Positions 35,201 through 50,830 of a DNA stretch of 64,000 nucleotides are shown here, piece by piece (position 1 is the stretch's first letter; the number at the start of each line of letters is the position of its first letter). Origin of the DNA: Elephas maximus indicus (taxonomy: Eukaryota > Chordata > Mammalia > Proboscidea > Elephantidae); the NCBI RefSeq assembly GCF_024166365.1, contig NC_064822.1, positions 104,714,823 to 104,778,822 of the forward strand, read 5' to 3'. Under the pieces are notes generated by a model. The model did no database searches, was not told where the DNA came from, and saw only the letters and a program-made list of their open reading frames with translations. The translations under genes were made by a program, and so were the position numbers.

Positions 35201-35537
35201 TGAGGCCCGCCTGGATGATGAGTGTGCCTTCTACACCAGCCGAGCCCCCCCCTCAGGCCCCACCCGGATCTGTAGCAACCCTGTGGCTACATTACTGGAA
35301 TGGCAGGAAGCCCTGGTGAGCTTCTGACCCACAGCCAGGCTGTGCTTGGACACCAAGGCGTGGGGGCTGGGGGGGGCGGCGGGGAGGGGAGAGGACCAGC
35401 CTTGGCTCCTTTTCAGGGAAAGTCAATGGGGAAGAGTTGACTGCAGTTCAAGGATGGCTAGGTTGTGACAATGTCTTCTGTCTCTCCAGTGTTTTACCCC
35501 AGTTGGTTCTGCTGCCTCTCAGGGCTCTCCATCATGA
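29285..35537 (+). CDS. TROAP: trophinin-associated protein (tastin), complete
   Basis: Cytoplasmic proline-rich protein linked to microtubules, centrosome and spindle integrity, first described as a partner of trophinin/bystin. Fourteen coding exons, all GT/AG: 29285–29428, 29535–29727, 30248–30405, 30495–30632, 30822–30904, 31383–31435, 31864–31973, 33180–33320, 33427–33510, 33669–33734, 33994–34125, 34253–34853, 35122–35315, 35490–35537. They join in frame to 714 aa. The start ATG is 11 bases into its exon (acceptor at 29273), beginning MTTLRATKDP as in human MTTRQATKDP. Residues 20–23 form an SKIP motif, the SxIP pattern bound by EB microtubule plus-end proteins (inference). Two 33-residue Pro-rich repeats begin at about residues 515 (PCPPAEPG) and 548 (PYPPAEPG). 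The conserved C-terminus (TLALRQRLKACLTAIHCFHE ... ending SQGSPS) identifies the gene. Human is 778 aa with four repeats as I recall. Confidence 0.95.
31130..31360 (+). mobile_element. MIR SINE in a TROAP intron
   Basis: CCATTTACTATTTGTGTGAGC, ACTTCCATTTCTTTATGTG, GGATTAAATGAGATGATG and CTTAGTACAATGCCCAGC follow the MIR consensus order in sense orientation, within the intron 30905–31382. Confidence 0.8.
32255..33115 (+). mobile_element. L2 LINE 3' relic in a TROAP intron
   Basis: ATTTCTTGAACATATACTGTG and CAGGCACTGTTCTAGGCACTG, then beyond an AfroSINE GAGACTTCCAGGCCAAGAG, ATGCAAAGGCCCTGG and AAGACTTTGGCTTTTACTTGG are the L2 3' order. Sense orientation, intron 31974–33179. Confidence 0.65.
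32410..32640 (+). mobile_element. AfroSINE, long subfamily
   Basis: Diverged sense copy: TTCTTGGGTGGCGCAAATGG head, TCGGTTTAAACCCACCC B-box region, TTCATAAAGATTACAGCC middle block, AATTGACTCAACAGCAATG end. A run of 18 or more T follows, beginning near 32617. Confidence 0.83.
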
Positions 35538-35665
35538 GGCACCACCTCCATCTGCCCTGCCTGGCTCCTTTCTTTTAACCCTTATTTATTGTCAGTGCCT
35601 CCTCTCACCCCCATGAGGCTGGGAGGCGACACTCTAGTCCTTCAGTAAAGTTTGTAAAGTATTTA
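35538..35665 (+). other. TROAP: TROAP 3'UTR with variant poly(A) signal
   Basis: Short 3'UTR after the TGA. No AATAAA; the likely signal is AGTAAA at 35644–35649, a known functional variant. Confidence 0.6.
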
Positions 35666-36300
35666 AGTGTCTGTTTTCTTCTAGTCAGACCTAGGCGGGC
35701 TATTGGTGTTTTTCTCCAATTGCCCACACGGTGGCAGTGTCCTCCAGCTTAAAGACCAGACCTGGGCTCTCAGGATCCACCAGGCTCCTCCCTCACGTAG
35801 GAGTTGTCATGAAGGAAGGAAGTTATCCCACTCTTGTCCAGCCAACCTCCTCAGCAAGCTCTATGAGTGTTGGGGGGTGATTGTGGGCTTTTGGGGACCC
35901 GCTCTTTTCCTTGTTCCTTAAGGTCAGCCCCCATCCCAGGAGTCATCAGCCCTCACCCCCTGGAAGCTCCTCTTAGAGCTGTCTCCCTGCATCAGGCAGA
36001 ATGGAAGAAGCACCAGATCCAGACCTTTGGGATCTCCCCTGTGTCATTGGGTTGCTATCTCCCTGGGCCTGCAGTGTGAGGGCCCAAAGTCCTCCTGAAA
36101 ACCAATACCCTGGTTCCCATATCAGAGTGAAAGCCCTAGGCTACTCCCTTTTCTTCTCCCTCAGAGGCAGGCCTTACCAGGAATAACTAACCCTTTGCCT
36201 GTGGCAGACAGTGACAGTCAGGGTAGGGGTCCCTGAGAGGGATAAAGGAAAGGGTCAGTCACTTTTCCCCCATTCTGAGCTCCAAGTCAAGTAGCCACAC
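35666..36300. other. TROAP–C1QL4 convergent intergenic gap
   Basis: About 640 bases between the ends of two convergent genes. Short open frames only; no repeat recognised. Confidence 0.5.
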
Positions 36301-36317
36301 ACATCCCCCAGCCTCAT

Positions 36318-36323
36318 TTTATT
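36318..36323 (-). promoter_or_regulatory. C1QL4: C1QL4 poly(A) signal
   Basis: TTTATT on the plus strand is AATAAA on the minus strand, 675 bases downstream of the C1QL4 stop. It implies a 3'UTR of roughly 36300–36997. Confidence 0.7.
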
Positions 36324-36997
36324 GGAAGAGGCAACAGAAATTGTAGCCCCAGGGCCTAGCCTGGAGGGGGTGCAATGGGAACTGTAGAGAATGAGTTTTA
36401 AATGCCAGGAAAGAATTCACTGGTTCCTCCAGTTCACAAGAGGGCTGCCAAGTCTGAGGCCTAGAGCCTGAAAATGTAGGTAAGGGGCAGAGGGGATTGC
36501 TAGAGAAAGTTGTCATGACAGAGGACCAGCGCCTATCCCTCTTCTCTCCTTTCACAGCCAAGATTCACTCGTTCTGTTTGTTTTCTTCATCCCAAGCTGC
36601 CAGGGCTTTCCTTCTGCTTTCTGGGCATGTGAGTCCGGGTTAGGGACATTGCCCTCCAACTTCAGGCAGAAGAGAGCCGCGACCTCCGCTCTCCTTCAGG
36701 TCTGGCTTTCACCTCGGCCCTCAAGTGGATGCCGGTGGTCCCTCTCCAGGCGCTCTGCTCTTCCACCGGCCTGGCTCCACCCCTCCCCAACCACTTACTC
36801 CCCAGAACACCGAGAGTCCGTCCAAATTCCGGAGCCTTCCGGAGCCCGAGGGCCTGCCCGCGGACTTCCGGGCTCTCAATGGATGGGGTGGCGCCTTGGG
36901 CTGGGCCTGCTGGAGGGGGGTGGGGTGGGGAGCGGAGGGGCCAGCTGGGGGCACGGGGCGGAGGGGCGGGGCGGGGCGGGGGTTTGGGGAGCCGGGC

Positions 36998-40920
<3,923 letters not shown>

Positions 40921-41103
40921 CCCGGCCTCTCGGTTCTTTACTTGCCCTGCGCAGATTCTACAGGGATGCCGGTCCTCACCCTATCCTTCCCTTCACTGTC
41001 TTCACCCTCCTCTCACCCCCCCATCCCCCCCACCGCCGTCACCGAGTTTGGCATTCCCAGAGCCCAGAGAAAGCCAGAAACAGCGATGGGATAAGAGATG
41101 GAG

Positions 41104-41105
<2 letters not shown>

Positions 41106-41148
<43 letters not shown>
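41106..41148. repeat. (CA)n microsatellite
   Basis: About 21 uninterrupted CA dinucleotides, about 1 kb upstream of the C1QL4 start codon; likely polymorphic. Confidence 0.97.
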
Positions 41149-41151
<3 letters not shown>

Positions 41152-41349
41152 GAGAATTCCAGAGCTAAAAAGAGCCCTCCCCCCCCGGAAAAAAAAAAAA
41201 GAACGAGAAAAGATATAGAAATTCACCACTCCACGACCCTCAGTGCCTCACTAACATATGGTAAAAGATTCAGCAGGCACTTGTTCTGAACTGGAAAAGG
41301 TGAGTCTCCAGCCACCCCCAACCACGACCCCCAGTGTTCAGTGTTCGGG

Positions 41350-41620
41350 GCGCAGAGCAGACCAGAGAGAGAGGGAGTGAGAGAGAGAGCCAGAAAGCCC
41401 ACCAGCCTGGGGGAGCGAACAGGAAACCAACAGGAAAGCAGAGAAGGAGCGACAGAGAAATCAAAGAGAGGGAAAGCCAGATAGAGACGCAGAGACAGAG
41501 ATGAAGCATGGAAAAGAGACTAACTGACAGCCCCAGAGGGGGAGAGGGAGAGACAGAGACGGAGAGGGAGAGACCAGAGCCGAGACAGGTTGACAGATCG
41601 AGAGAGAAATGTAAATGGCG
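41350..41620. repeat. GA-rich low-complexity tract
   Basis: Purine-rich imperfect GAGA/AGAGAC repeats on the plus strand; open frames here are compositional. Confidence 0.85.
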
Positions 41621-44580
41621 AGCTGCAGAGAGACACCCAGGTCCGTGTTTGGACTCCAATGTGACATATCAACTGTGGGGAAGATTCTGGGGCGGGGCGA
41701 TTCTGCAAGCCCGAGTCTTAGGCTCTGGGCCTGTGCATTGTGACAGTGTGCTCACCAGTGCGGAGGTGGCCATGGGACACTGGCCTTGTGTATCCCTGGG
41801 TGAGTGGGATTGTGTGTTGTCTTGGTGTCTATATGTGAGGGCTGTTTGGAGGGTGGTATTCGTATTTATTGTCCTCCTTGTCCCTAAATATGGAGCCCCA
41901 TGAATACCATCTCAGGACTGAACAGTAGGGGAGAAAGAATCAGAAGGCAGCCCTGGTTCCGCTTGCCTGGCCCAGCCCAACCCCACCCCTGCCTGAGTCC
42001 CAGGCCCTGTCTCACCGTAAAAGTCTCCCCCTCCCCTTTCCTCAAGCATCCACTGTTAGACAAAAACCCAGAGAAGTTGGACCCCACAAAACGAGTATTG
42101 GAGGGGAAAGTCTGAAACTGGTTTTGCAAATGAATGGAACTAAAACACAGATTAAGTGGTAGGCACCCACCCTGTCTGTCTGCTTTCAAGGGTGACTAAG
42201 AGGTAACAGAGGCCCTGATAGATCCCTCTCTGTGTGGGGTCCAAGTCCAGGGAAAAGCTGTTCACTGTATCTTTCCCTGAGCCCTGGCCCCTCTGGGGGA
42301 AGTGTCTTGCTCACAGGGACCCCAGGGCCACAGGTTTGAAGAAGGAGCTCCAGAACTGGAGAAAGTGGGGCTGTTTGGAGACCAGGGCAGCAGACAGCTG
42401 TAAACAACCTCTTAGAGACTAGGATAGCCCAAGACTGTAACGTGTGGGAATACGCTGTGTAAGATGGAAGGCACACCGGAGCATTATTGGGTAGAAGGTG
42501 GTTTTCTCTACTCCTACCCCTGCATGCCCCTCACTGCATCAGGATGCTGAGGGCTGCTGAGGCTGGGCCTGTGTAGGGAGGCCCCTACATGCCTGAAAAG
42601 GTTTTGAGGAAAATGATTGGCCAGTGGGGGAGGGGTCTCCTCCTCCAACCATAAATACAAATTTTATTCAAGGTCTTTGTCACCATTTGTCTTGGGGAGC
42701 GGGGGTGCTGAGGGCCATGTCGGCATGTCTAATTCCAGATCTGCTCCCCCAGGCTGGATGATGGATAGATCAGAGAGGAGAGAGCAGGCCCAGGCTCATA
42801 CCAGTCTCCCCTGCCCAATCTTCAGACCCCATTGACCCCAGACCCTGTTACTTCTCCCCTTTCCCCCTGCCTTCTCTCTACTCACCAGAGGCCCTTTCTG
42901 CCCGGTCTGGCTCCCCACTCCACTCCTCCTCCTCACCGGGCCCCTTCTTAGAGCTCCTCACTTCAGTCCCTTTCAGGGCCCAGCCCTCTTCTCCCAGGAG
43001 CTTCCTCACTCCTCTGTCCCCAGCCCAGGCTGTGAGTGGTGGTGACCAGCAGGGCTGCAAGCAGCAGTGAGTGTGTGTGATGGGGGAACAGGCTTGGCTC
43101 ACGGGGAGCCGAGGGGCCAGCTCCATGAATTTATTCATGTTCTGTTGCTCCTTCCCCACGCTCTGGAATGAAGCTGCCAGCTCACCAGGTCCTTATTGCT
43201 TCCCCTGCAGCTGTCACATTCAGCCGAGGAGAAACCTGGGTAGGGCCAAGGCCTGCCAGTGCTCCTGAGGCCAGAAGCCAAGTGCTTGGGCCCAGGAGAG
43301 GAGGCTGGGGTTCAAGTTGGGGCCTGAGATGATTTACCTAGTGCTCCTCCTGCAACCAAACTGGGAGACCCCAGTAAGGTGGTGTGGTTGGGAATGGGAA
43401 GTGGGCAGAGAAGGATGTGCTGCAGAGCACAGAAGGGGCAGTGGGGGTGGGGGCCCGAACTGGTGAGGGAGAGAGAAGAGGAAACCCTAATGAGACCCCT
43501 GAGCTCCCCATTTAAGATGCCAGTCTGAATTCTGCCTTAACCTCCACCTATGACTGTGCTGTAACCCTGAAGCTAATTTCAAATTATACACTTGACTCCT
43601 CTCTCTAGTCCTAAAAGGATTCCTAACTGTGTAACCTGACCCTAAGGGAACTCATCTTCACCTGCCCTGGAACCCAGGGTTCTCCCCAGAATTTCCCCCA
43701 GGGCTATAGCCAGGTGTGTGTCAAATTTCTGAGGGCCAGACATTAGATTAGCATGTGATTAGCATATGGTTTGCATGTGATATGTGCCTTCTAGTCGGCA
43801 GAAGTTTTCGTGTTAAAATTTTATGAAGGCTGGTGGAAAGGTCCTGGCTCCTTGAAGGTTCTTTGTTTTTGTTCCTTCTCCAATGCTCCTTGTCACCGAC
43901 CTAGACCCTCTCAAGGGAAGGAGGGAAGGGAGAGGAGCAATAGAGGGCTTCTTGGAGAGAAGACCCTTGCAGTATGATCTGCCCTCAGCTGCACCATTAA
44001 CCACCACAAGCCTCAGTTCCCTCATCTGTAGTAAGAGAGGAACCAGTTGGCTGAAGTTCCATTCAGATCTAAGAAAGTGCCCTTTTTCTTTTTTGCACTT
44101 TCTCCTTTCTCCCCTGCAGGGCCAACCATGGTGTGGTTCCCTTGCCCCCCCGCCCCCTTTAGCTCCGGTAACAAAGACCACACAGCTGGAAGCAACCTGG
44201 GTTGCTTGGTACCTGACCGCTGGCATGAAGACAAGGGAACTTTGCCCAGCCATGAGGACAGGGGATGGCATGGGAAGGGAAATAACATTATTGAGTGCCT
44301 ACTGTATTTTAGGGCTTTTACGTGCACGTTCTAAGGTTGGGTGTGCTGTCTCTATTTTACAGATGAGGATCCAGAAAGGGGAATTCGATTTTAGTATCAC
44401 CCTGCAGAGGACAGACCTAGAATTAGTTCTGATCTCCTGGCTTCCTCTCAGGGTCCTGGAGAAGAGACAAATGGCATCCGAAGCCGTGGGAGGATGAGAG
44501 AAGCAGGGCAGGATTTGAAGAGTCTCAGGGGAGACCTCTGTGCCGGAGACCAACAGGACCAGAGCCTTGGCTCAGGTGTC
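41621..44580. other. Non-coding upstream flank of C1QL4
   Basis: No supported exon. A small MIR/L2-like piece lies at about 44285–44380 (ATTGAGTGCCTACTGTATTTT, TTTACAGATGAGGATCCAG). The rest looks single-copy. An AT-rich motif triplet is listed separately. Confidence 0.5.
43746..43778 (+). promoter_or_regulatory. Three phased POU/octamer-like motifs
   Basis: Three consecutive 11-base units: GATTAGCATGT, GATTAGCATAT and GGTTTGCATGT, followed by GATATG. Each carries a TAGCAT or TTGCAT core similar to POU-domain half sites. The spacing equals roughly one helical turn. Function is inferred only. Confidence 0.35.
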
Positions 44581-46800
44581 TGACGCTTCCAGCACCTTCG
44601 AGTCTAACACCCGACTGTCAATTAACTGCTGGCTAACTGGTGGTTGAAGTTAGCAGTGGGGAAGAGCTGTTCAGATGGAGTAAGGAGTGCAGAAGAAGGG
44701 AAGGGAGTGGGAAAAGAAGGTGATCCAGAAGACATTTTGCTCCAGGGGAGAAAGGGAGGAGAGCTGGCCGAGAACTTTGAAGACAGCTCTCCCACTGCTG
44801 CCGCGGGTGGGAAACAGCAATTTGACTCCTGGTGGAAAGAGCCGACTTGCCTCAGCTGTGAGGCGAGAGGGCAAGTGCGCGGCGGGGTCGACGGCTCCCA
44901 CTCCTCAGTCCGTGCCCCAGGCACTGCAGCTCCGTGCAGCTCTGGGTTCACGGGGCCGCATCAGCGCAGGTAGGGCTGAGAACCCGGCAGAGAGCGGGTA
45001 GAGATTGATTCGAGGGCGTCTGCCAGGCCTGAGCACGCGCTCACTTACCTTCGCACTCCCCACTCCTGGCCAGGTGTGGCTCCTCGCCCTCCCCTCACTC
45101 TCCACCTCCATTTGTGCCCCCCTCAGCCCCACCGCCCGTCTGCTTCAACCTCCAGTTAATGAAATGTGGCGAGCGGCCGCACAGACAGCTGTCAGGCCCC
45201 TCTTTTCTCCTCCCGGATGTTGGATCTCGTATGGGAGACCGACAGGTGAGCGGGGGGGGGGGGGGGGGGTGCGGAGAGTAGAAGGACGCTGGCTGGTGAG
45301 AGCCCGGAGCCAGGAGACAGCGCCGCTCTCTTAGCCTCCAGGGCTCGGTTAAGCGAGGTGGCCCGGACCCTCGATCGGCCCTTTCTGCCAGGAGCCCCTG
45401 GATCTTTCCCCTTTCCCAACAAGCAAGAGACTTCTCGAGCCCCACAACCACCGCCCCCGGGCTCTCGCCGACACGGGCTTCTCGGTTTCGCACCCCCAGA
45501 GCTCAGCTCCAGTGTGCGCCACAAGGAGAGGCTCAAAGCCGGCGGTCGCGGCCTGGTGCTTCCTCCCACCTCCCTCTATTCTTCCCCTCCTTGCTCCCCC
45601 TCCCTCCTTCTATCCCTCTCCGGCGGCCGCGGCCTTTATTAGGGATTCCGCGGCTGTCGGTCCCGCCATCCATCCTGTCCGCCGGCAATTAGGCGGCCAG
45701 ACAAAGAGCAGCTTCGGATGGATGAGGGTCCCGGCGGATCGGAAATGTGAAGGGTCAGCGCTGCCGCCTGCGGCGCACCCCAATCCCTGCTCCGCATAAT
45801 CACCGGCCGTCAGTCATTCAGCGGGCCCCCGGGGGAGTTCCGGGGCTCGGGCTGGGGGGGTGAGGGTGGGAATCAGCCTAGGCGCTAGGAAAGGGCGAAC
45901 TTGGGCCTGCTGCAGGTGCGCCTCCTCGAGAGCGGAGGATTGCGGACCGAGGCGCCTGGGGAAGGAAGAGGGCAAGTTTATGGCTCCGGGCGTTCCCTGA
46001 AGGCAGACTGGGGACGGCGGGCTGGGGGATTCCCTTGACCGAGCCCGGACGGGGTCTGAGAGAGGAGGCGGGGCTCCCCCTTCTGGGAGAGTAGAGGACG
46101 AAGCCCTAGGGTTTCCGGTCCATACGAGTGGAATTGCGCCCAAGGAGAGCCCCATTAGGGAAACTGAGGGTCGGTAGCCTGGTGCGCCTCCTATCGGCTT
46201 AGGATAGCATTACGCTTCTAGTTCCCGGGTCTCCTTAGTGAAATCCAGCCCACACCAAATCAAGACAAGCTCCGTGGCCTGGCGAACCCGAGTGGAGCCG
46301 AGAGGAAGTTCAAAGAGTCCAGGTTTTACTGCGGATTCTTTGGCTCCAGCTTCCAGCTGACGAATCAACATCTCAATCTGACAATTAGTGGTCCAATAGG
46401 GGGGAGAGGGGCTTTCACCTCCCGGGCCGCTTAGCCCTCGTGGCAGGCTGGTGGAGAGGTGGGCGGTGCTGGCAGTGATGAACGACTCCGGGGGGGCTCA
46501 GGGCCCCGAGCGCGCATTCATTACTCGACTGACAGGCGGGCGGCGGGCTGGGCGGGCCGCGAGTGGACGTGCCGGGAGAGAGGCCACTGGCAGGAGGAGG
46601 AAGTAGCCCCACCGCGCGGTCTGCTGCCCATCCTTCGCCCCGACCCCGGTACTTGACTCTTTGATCTTGGCCTCCCAACTGTAGAGGCTGGCCCTGGTGC
46701 GGGAGTTGCGAAGCGGGGGCGGGGAGCTAAGCCCTCTCTTTGGCTTAGGAGGTTTAAGGTCTGAGATGTCAAAAAAAAAAAAAAAAAGAGGGGGGACAGT
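44580..46800. promoter_or_regulatory. CpG-rich block with homeodomain/TALE motif clusters
   Basis: Non-coding, GC-rich, repeat-poor, but dotted with AT-rich motifs: CAATTAAC (44619), GTTAATGA (45155), palindrome GACAGCTGTC (45184–45193), GCAATTAGGC near 45685, CATAATCACC near 45796, ACAATTAG (46381–46388) and TGACAGG near 46530. An 18-G run lies at 45252–45269. AT-rich cores inside CpG-rich sequence are typical of vertebrate developmental enhancers; conservation could not be tested. Confidence 0.4.
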
Positions 46801-47990
46801 ATCGACAGGCCATAGGACTAGGAGCTTCGGCCTGACCTCGGAGGAATTGTGTGTCTACGCACGCAGAGGTAGTGTGTGTGACAGGGATTGATGGGTGTGG
46901 ATCGCGCGTCGAGGTCAGTGACTGCGTCAGTGGGGTTGTGTCCGGGATATGTCGGCCTAATTTTGTCAGTGGAGGTGTGCTCTGCGCGTGTCTGAGGATG
47001 AGTCTCTGCCCCTCCCTGCGTGTCTGTGCCCCCCCTTGCTGTCATCCGTCTGTCTCCATTTCTGGAGGAGATGGCAGCGCATACGATGACAGTTGAGGTG
47101 TGTTGGGGGGGGAGACGTTAACGGTGAGAGTGCTGGTCTGAACGACTGCTCCCTCCACCACTTTTACCCCAAACATCCTCCTTTCCCCAAGCCTCTTGAA
47201 AGTGGTGGATGCCTTTTTCCCCCCAAAGTCTGGAGATCCAGCTGCTGAGCCCTAGGGAAAGAAGTGGCTACCACCAGAGTTCTCTATAGCCCACACTTCT
47301 ACACGTACACATATACACAGTCTCCAACATAAGATGTGATCTCCAACCCATCTGGACCCCCTAGGTGATGGTGGTTAGAGAGGAGGAGGTGGATACTGAG
47401 GAGACACCTGTGTGATGCTAAGAGAAGGGGCAGGTCATCAGACCCCTAGAAAGGCCCACCTGTTTGCTAGCTGCCCCTGGGACCCTCAGCTTTTGGATCT
47501 CAGGTCCAGTTACTAGTTGACACCTTGGGAGGATTATGCTAATTATACTCCGATACTTCACCCTTATAAAAATCTCTTCACTCTGCTTTGTCTCCACACC
47601 CTTCCCCCTCCAAATACACCATGAGGTTTGAGCAGAGTCTCCTCCCAGTCTTGAATCTCCTGGGTCCACAGAGCAGAGAGTTGGATGACTCTGAGTCTCT
47701 ATCCCCCCTGTTTGTTCAACGTGTCTTGCAGCCACCTTCCCTTTGCTGTGCTCTTCCTTAGGGCTAGGGTATCATTTGGAACCTCTATATTTTTATCTCT
47801 GCAGCCTTCTTCTGTCTGTATGTCTCCATGTTTAGGTATCTCTTCCAAATTTGTCTCCTTGTGCCTTCTCCATTTTGGGGGTCTCTCTTGTTCCTCTAGG
47901 GCTCCTCCATCTAGGAGTAAGTCCCATAGAGATGGGGGCCAGGGCTTCCTTTCTGCTCCCATCCAGAGTCGACTGCGAACCCAAGGACCG
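46801..47990. other. Non-coding stretch, nothing identified
   Basis: No supported gene. Short open frames only, preceded by a poly(A) run at about 46771–46787. Confidence 0.4.
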
Positions 47991-48830
47991 CCATGAGTGG
48001 TGTCAGGGTCAGGCCACCGCCTGGTCGCTTCTCATTCCGGGCACAGGAGCTGGGTCGATGCCCCGCTGTCCGCTGCCCCCTCCAAGCAGCCCTCCTCCCG
48101 GCCCCTACACCCTCCGCCCGCCTGGAAAAGGCAAATTTGACATTTTTAAATCCCGAGCCTTAGAGGGATCGATGCGGCCCGGGGGCCCCGCCCGGGGTCG
48201 ATATTCCTGATTGGGAAGCGGCCGCTGCGCAGAGCTCGAGTGTAAATCACCAGGCTTGGGGGAGGGGGTGCTGGAGGAGAGCACGACTCAAGCGCACGGA
48301 GCTAGGCGGGGTCCTGGCCCGGGCGGGACCAGAGGGCGACACAATGAGGAGACGACCAGGCCTAAGAGACGGGGAAAGAAGCCCGCCCGGGCCTCCCCCT
48401 CCCTCGCCCAGCCCTGCCAACTCCAAGGGCTGGCTCCGGTCTCGCTTCAGCGGCCGCCACCCTCCGTTGCCCCTGGAGCCGCGGGGGAGGCCGGCGTCGT
48501 AGCCAGCCATGCGGCGGCTTCTCTCCGGCCACTCCCTCGGGGCCCGGGCTTCTGCAGCGGCTGTCACGGAGCCGACAGGCCGGGCGGTTGGCAAGGGGCG
48601 GGTGGCTGAGGCGGAGGGTGGAGGGAGACGGCGCGGGGGCGCTGGGAGGCTCGGGAGCATAGTGGGCGCGCAACAGATGTTAGAATTGAGGGACAGCGGC
48701 TCGGAACCGGAGGCAGTGGGCAGCCCAGAACTGGTTGAGTGGAAGCCCGCTGGGCTGGGAGAGGACTCCTCCAGTAGTAGTTGGGGTAATAAACAGCTAG
48801 AGGAAATGGGGTGAGCAGGGAAGTTTGGGC
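47991..48830. promoter_or_regulatory. CpG-rich block, candidate regulatory element
   Basis: CpG-dense from about 48000 to 48650. It has an AT-rich core TTTGACATTTTTAAATCC near 48136 and GATATTCCTGATTGGG near 48200. A 206-codon reverse frame covers it but shows no family similarity to me, so I treat it as compositional. It could also be the promoter of an unannotated non-coding RNA. Confidence 0.35.
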
Positions 48831-49079
48831 ACCACCTACAATTGCCTCCTGCGTCTGGGGCCTCCAATCCCCGCCGTGCTCTACTGGGGAAACTGAAGCA
48901 GCAGAGGCTGAGAAAGGCCAGGAAGGTTGAAAGCAGGATCCGCTACGAGCGAGGCTGGGGAGACAACCAGAATTCCCGCGTGGGTCTGTGAATTCACCCA
49001 CCCTGGAGTCACCTTTCCGGCAAATCATCCCCACCCACCCTTGCGGCAGCGCAGACCCTCCACACCCGCTCCAGTTTAT

Positions 49080-49900
49080 CAGGTTCCCCTCTCACCCCCC
49101 ACCCTGCGCCAGTTTACAGAACAACAATTTGGGGAAAACAATCCGGGCCAAGTGACGGCCCCGTAATTGTGACAAAGTGAGTGCTGGCAACTGGAGAGAG
49201 CTGGAAGGCGGGAGCGTGGAAGAGTGAGGCGAAGGCAGGGACGTCTCCCGACCGCCCCGCCGCCCCCTCGTTCGCATTCTGGTCACCTCCCATCCCTTTC
49301 CTTGACTCTTCTCCAATTCCTCTTCTCCCGGCCCCTCGTGCCTCCCTTCTGTTGTTCCTCCATCGGTCTTCCCTTTCCTCCGGGTAATGACTCCTCTTCC
49401 GCCACCGCCCTCCCCCGGCACGCTTTTTCCTCGCTCACTTCTCCCTCTCTTCTCTGCCCTCCACTCATTTCTCCATCTTTTCCTTGCTATCACTTCGCCC
49501 TTGGGCCCCTGACTCTCGACACATAATCCCTGTCTCTCCCTCTCCTGTCCTAGCTTCCCAAGATCGAGCCCTAAGGCCCTTCCCGACCCCTCACTCCCAG
49601 GGAAACTAACGCAGCCCAGGACTCCTGGGTTCCTCCGGGCCGCAGAGCTAGTGGTACGAGGAGGCCCAGGGTTCTCCGACAGTCTGCTTCTTCCCTCCCC
49701 CTCCCTCCGCTGCCGCCCCCAACCTGCTCCGTGCGCCCAGAGCTAGTTTGTTTGTCCAGCCTCAGCTGGAGCCGCCAGCGCTGTTTGCCGAGCTTAGCCC
49801 ACCGCGGTGCAGTGCCGGCCCAATTAAGTCTCATTCATTATTCAGTGACCTGGGCGGTCCCCGTTCCCCCCCAACCCACCACGCCAGCATCTCTCAGGGG
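49080..49900. promoter_or_regulatory. Candidate element with SOX-like and homeodomain motifs
   Basis: Near 49120–49180: AACAACAATTT, AAAACAATCC and CCGTAATTGTGACAAAG, two ACAAT (SOX-like) cores plus a TAATTG homeodomain core. Near 49820: CCAATTAAG followed by CATTCATTATTCAG. Surroundings are CpG-rich. Non-coding. Confidence 0.35.
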
Positions 49901-50114
49901 CCCCTCCTAGCCCTGGGCTCACAATGCTCCCACAGTTAAGGGGCCATATAGGAAGCCGCGTTTCACCCCCTGGGTGGGCTAAGGAGTGAAGGGGCTGGAG
50001 ATGTGAAGGGAGCAGAAGCACTCAGCCGGCTGCAGGGAGGCGGCTTGGGTGAGGCTCACAGGCCCTATCCCGCTCCCCAAGGCAAGCCTGGGGACCTTGG
50101 AGATTCAAGCTCCT

Positions 50115-50190
50115 CCTTTTACAGAGGACGAAACTGAGGCTCAAGAAGCGGCGTGACTCGGCCGAGGTCACGTAGCAGGATGAAGAGTCG
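50115..50190 (+). mobile_element. MIR fragment
   Basis: CTTTTACAGAGGACGAAACTG and GCTCAAGAAGCGGCGTGAC resemble the MIR central region. Confidence 0.5.
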
Positions 50191-50830
50191 AGCCAAGGAC
50201 ATTGAAATGAAGGCATCTTGCGTTCCAGTTCCATCCACGCACCGAGACAGGAGAAAGGCAGATTCCTCTGGCCCCTGAGTCCTGGGCTGCGGCCTCCCTC
50301 CCCTGGCCAGCCGCCTCCATCTCCTCTCTCTTTGTAATCCTGTTTCTCCCACTTTCTCACGGACGGAGCAACCTCGGGGCTCCCACTGGATCGGCAGGAT
50401 CCTCAGGTCTCAGGCTTAGGCCTGGATGGGATCTGGATGCACTGCCCCCCTCCCCAGCAGGCCTGGAGGAGGGCGTTGAGGTAAACTCTGCCAGGGTTCC
50501 TTGTGCAGCCTATCTGTGGGTGTCTCTGAAAAAGTTAGAGAAATTGGAAGTGGAACCATCCAGTGCAGACTTGAAGGGTACTGGGAGTGTGCAGTGACGA
50601 GAGTGCAGCCTGAGGTGTGGGAGAAGGAGCCACCTTCCCATTTTTGGAGGCAAAAAAGGAGGATCAAGGGCCTATTTTTGCATTTATAAGGTACTGTCTT
50701 TTTTTTTTAGCACTACCTGCGGGACCTCCTTGCTGCCATCAGACAGTCCCTCTGCAGGCACAGCTCTGGGCTACTTTGCCCCAGCATCAAGCCAAGGTAA
50801 AGCAAAAAGAGATTCGCCGGTCCCCCCCCC

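Noticed and set aside
48247-48867. 206-codon minus-strand frame in a CpG-rich block
   Set aside because: Arg/Pro/Ser-rich composition dictated by GC content; no family similarity.
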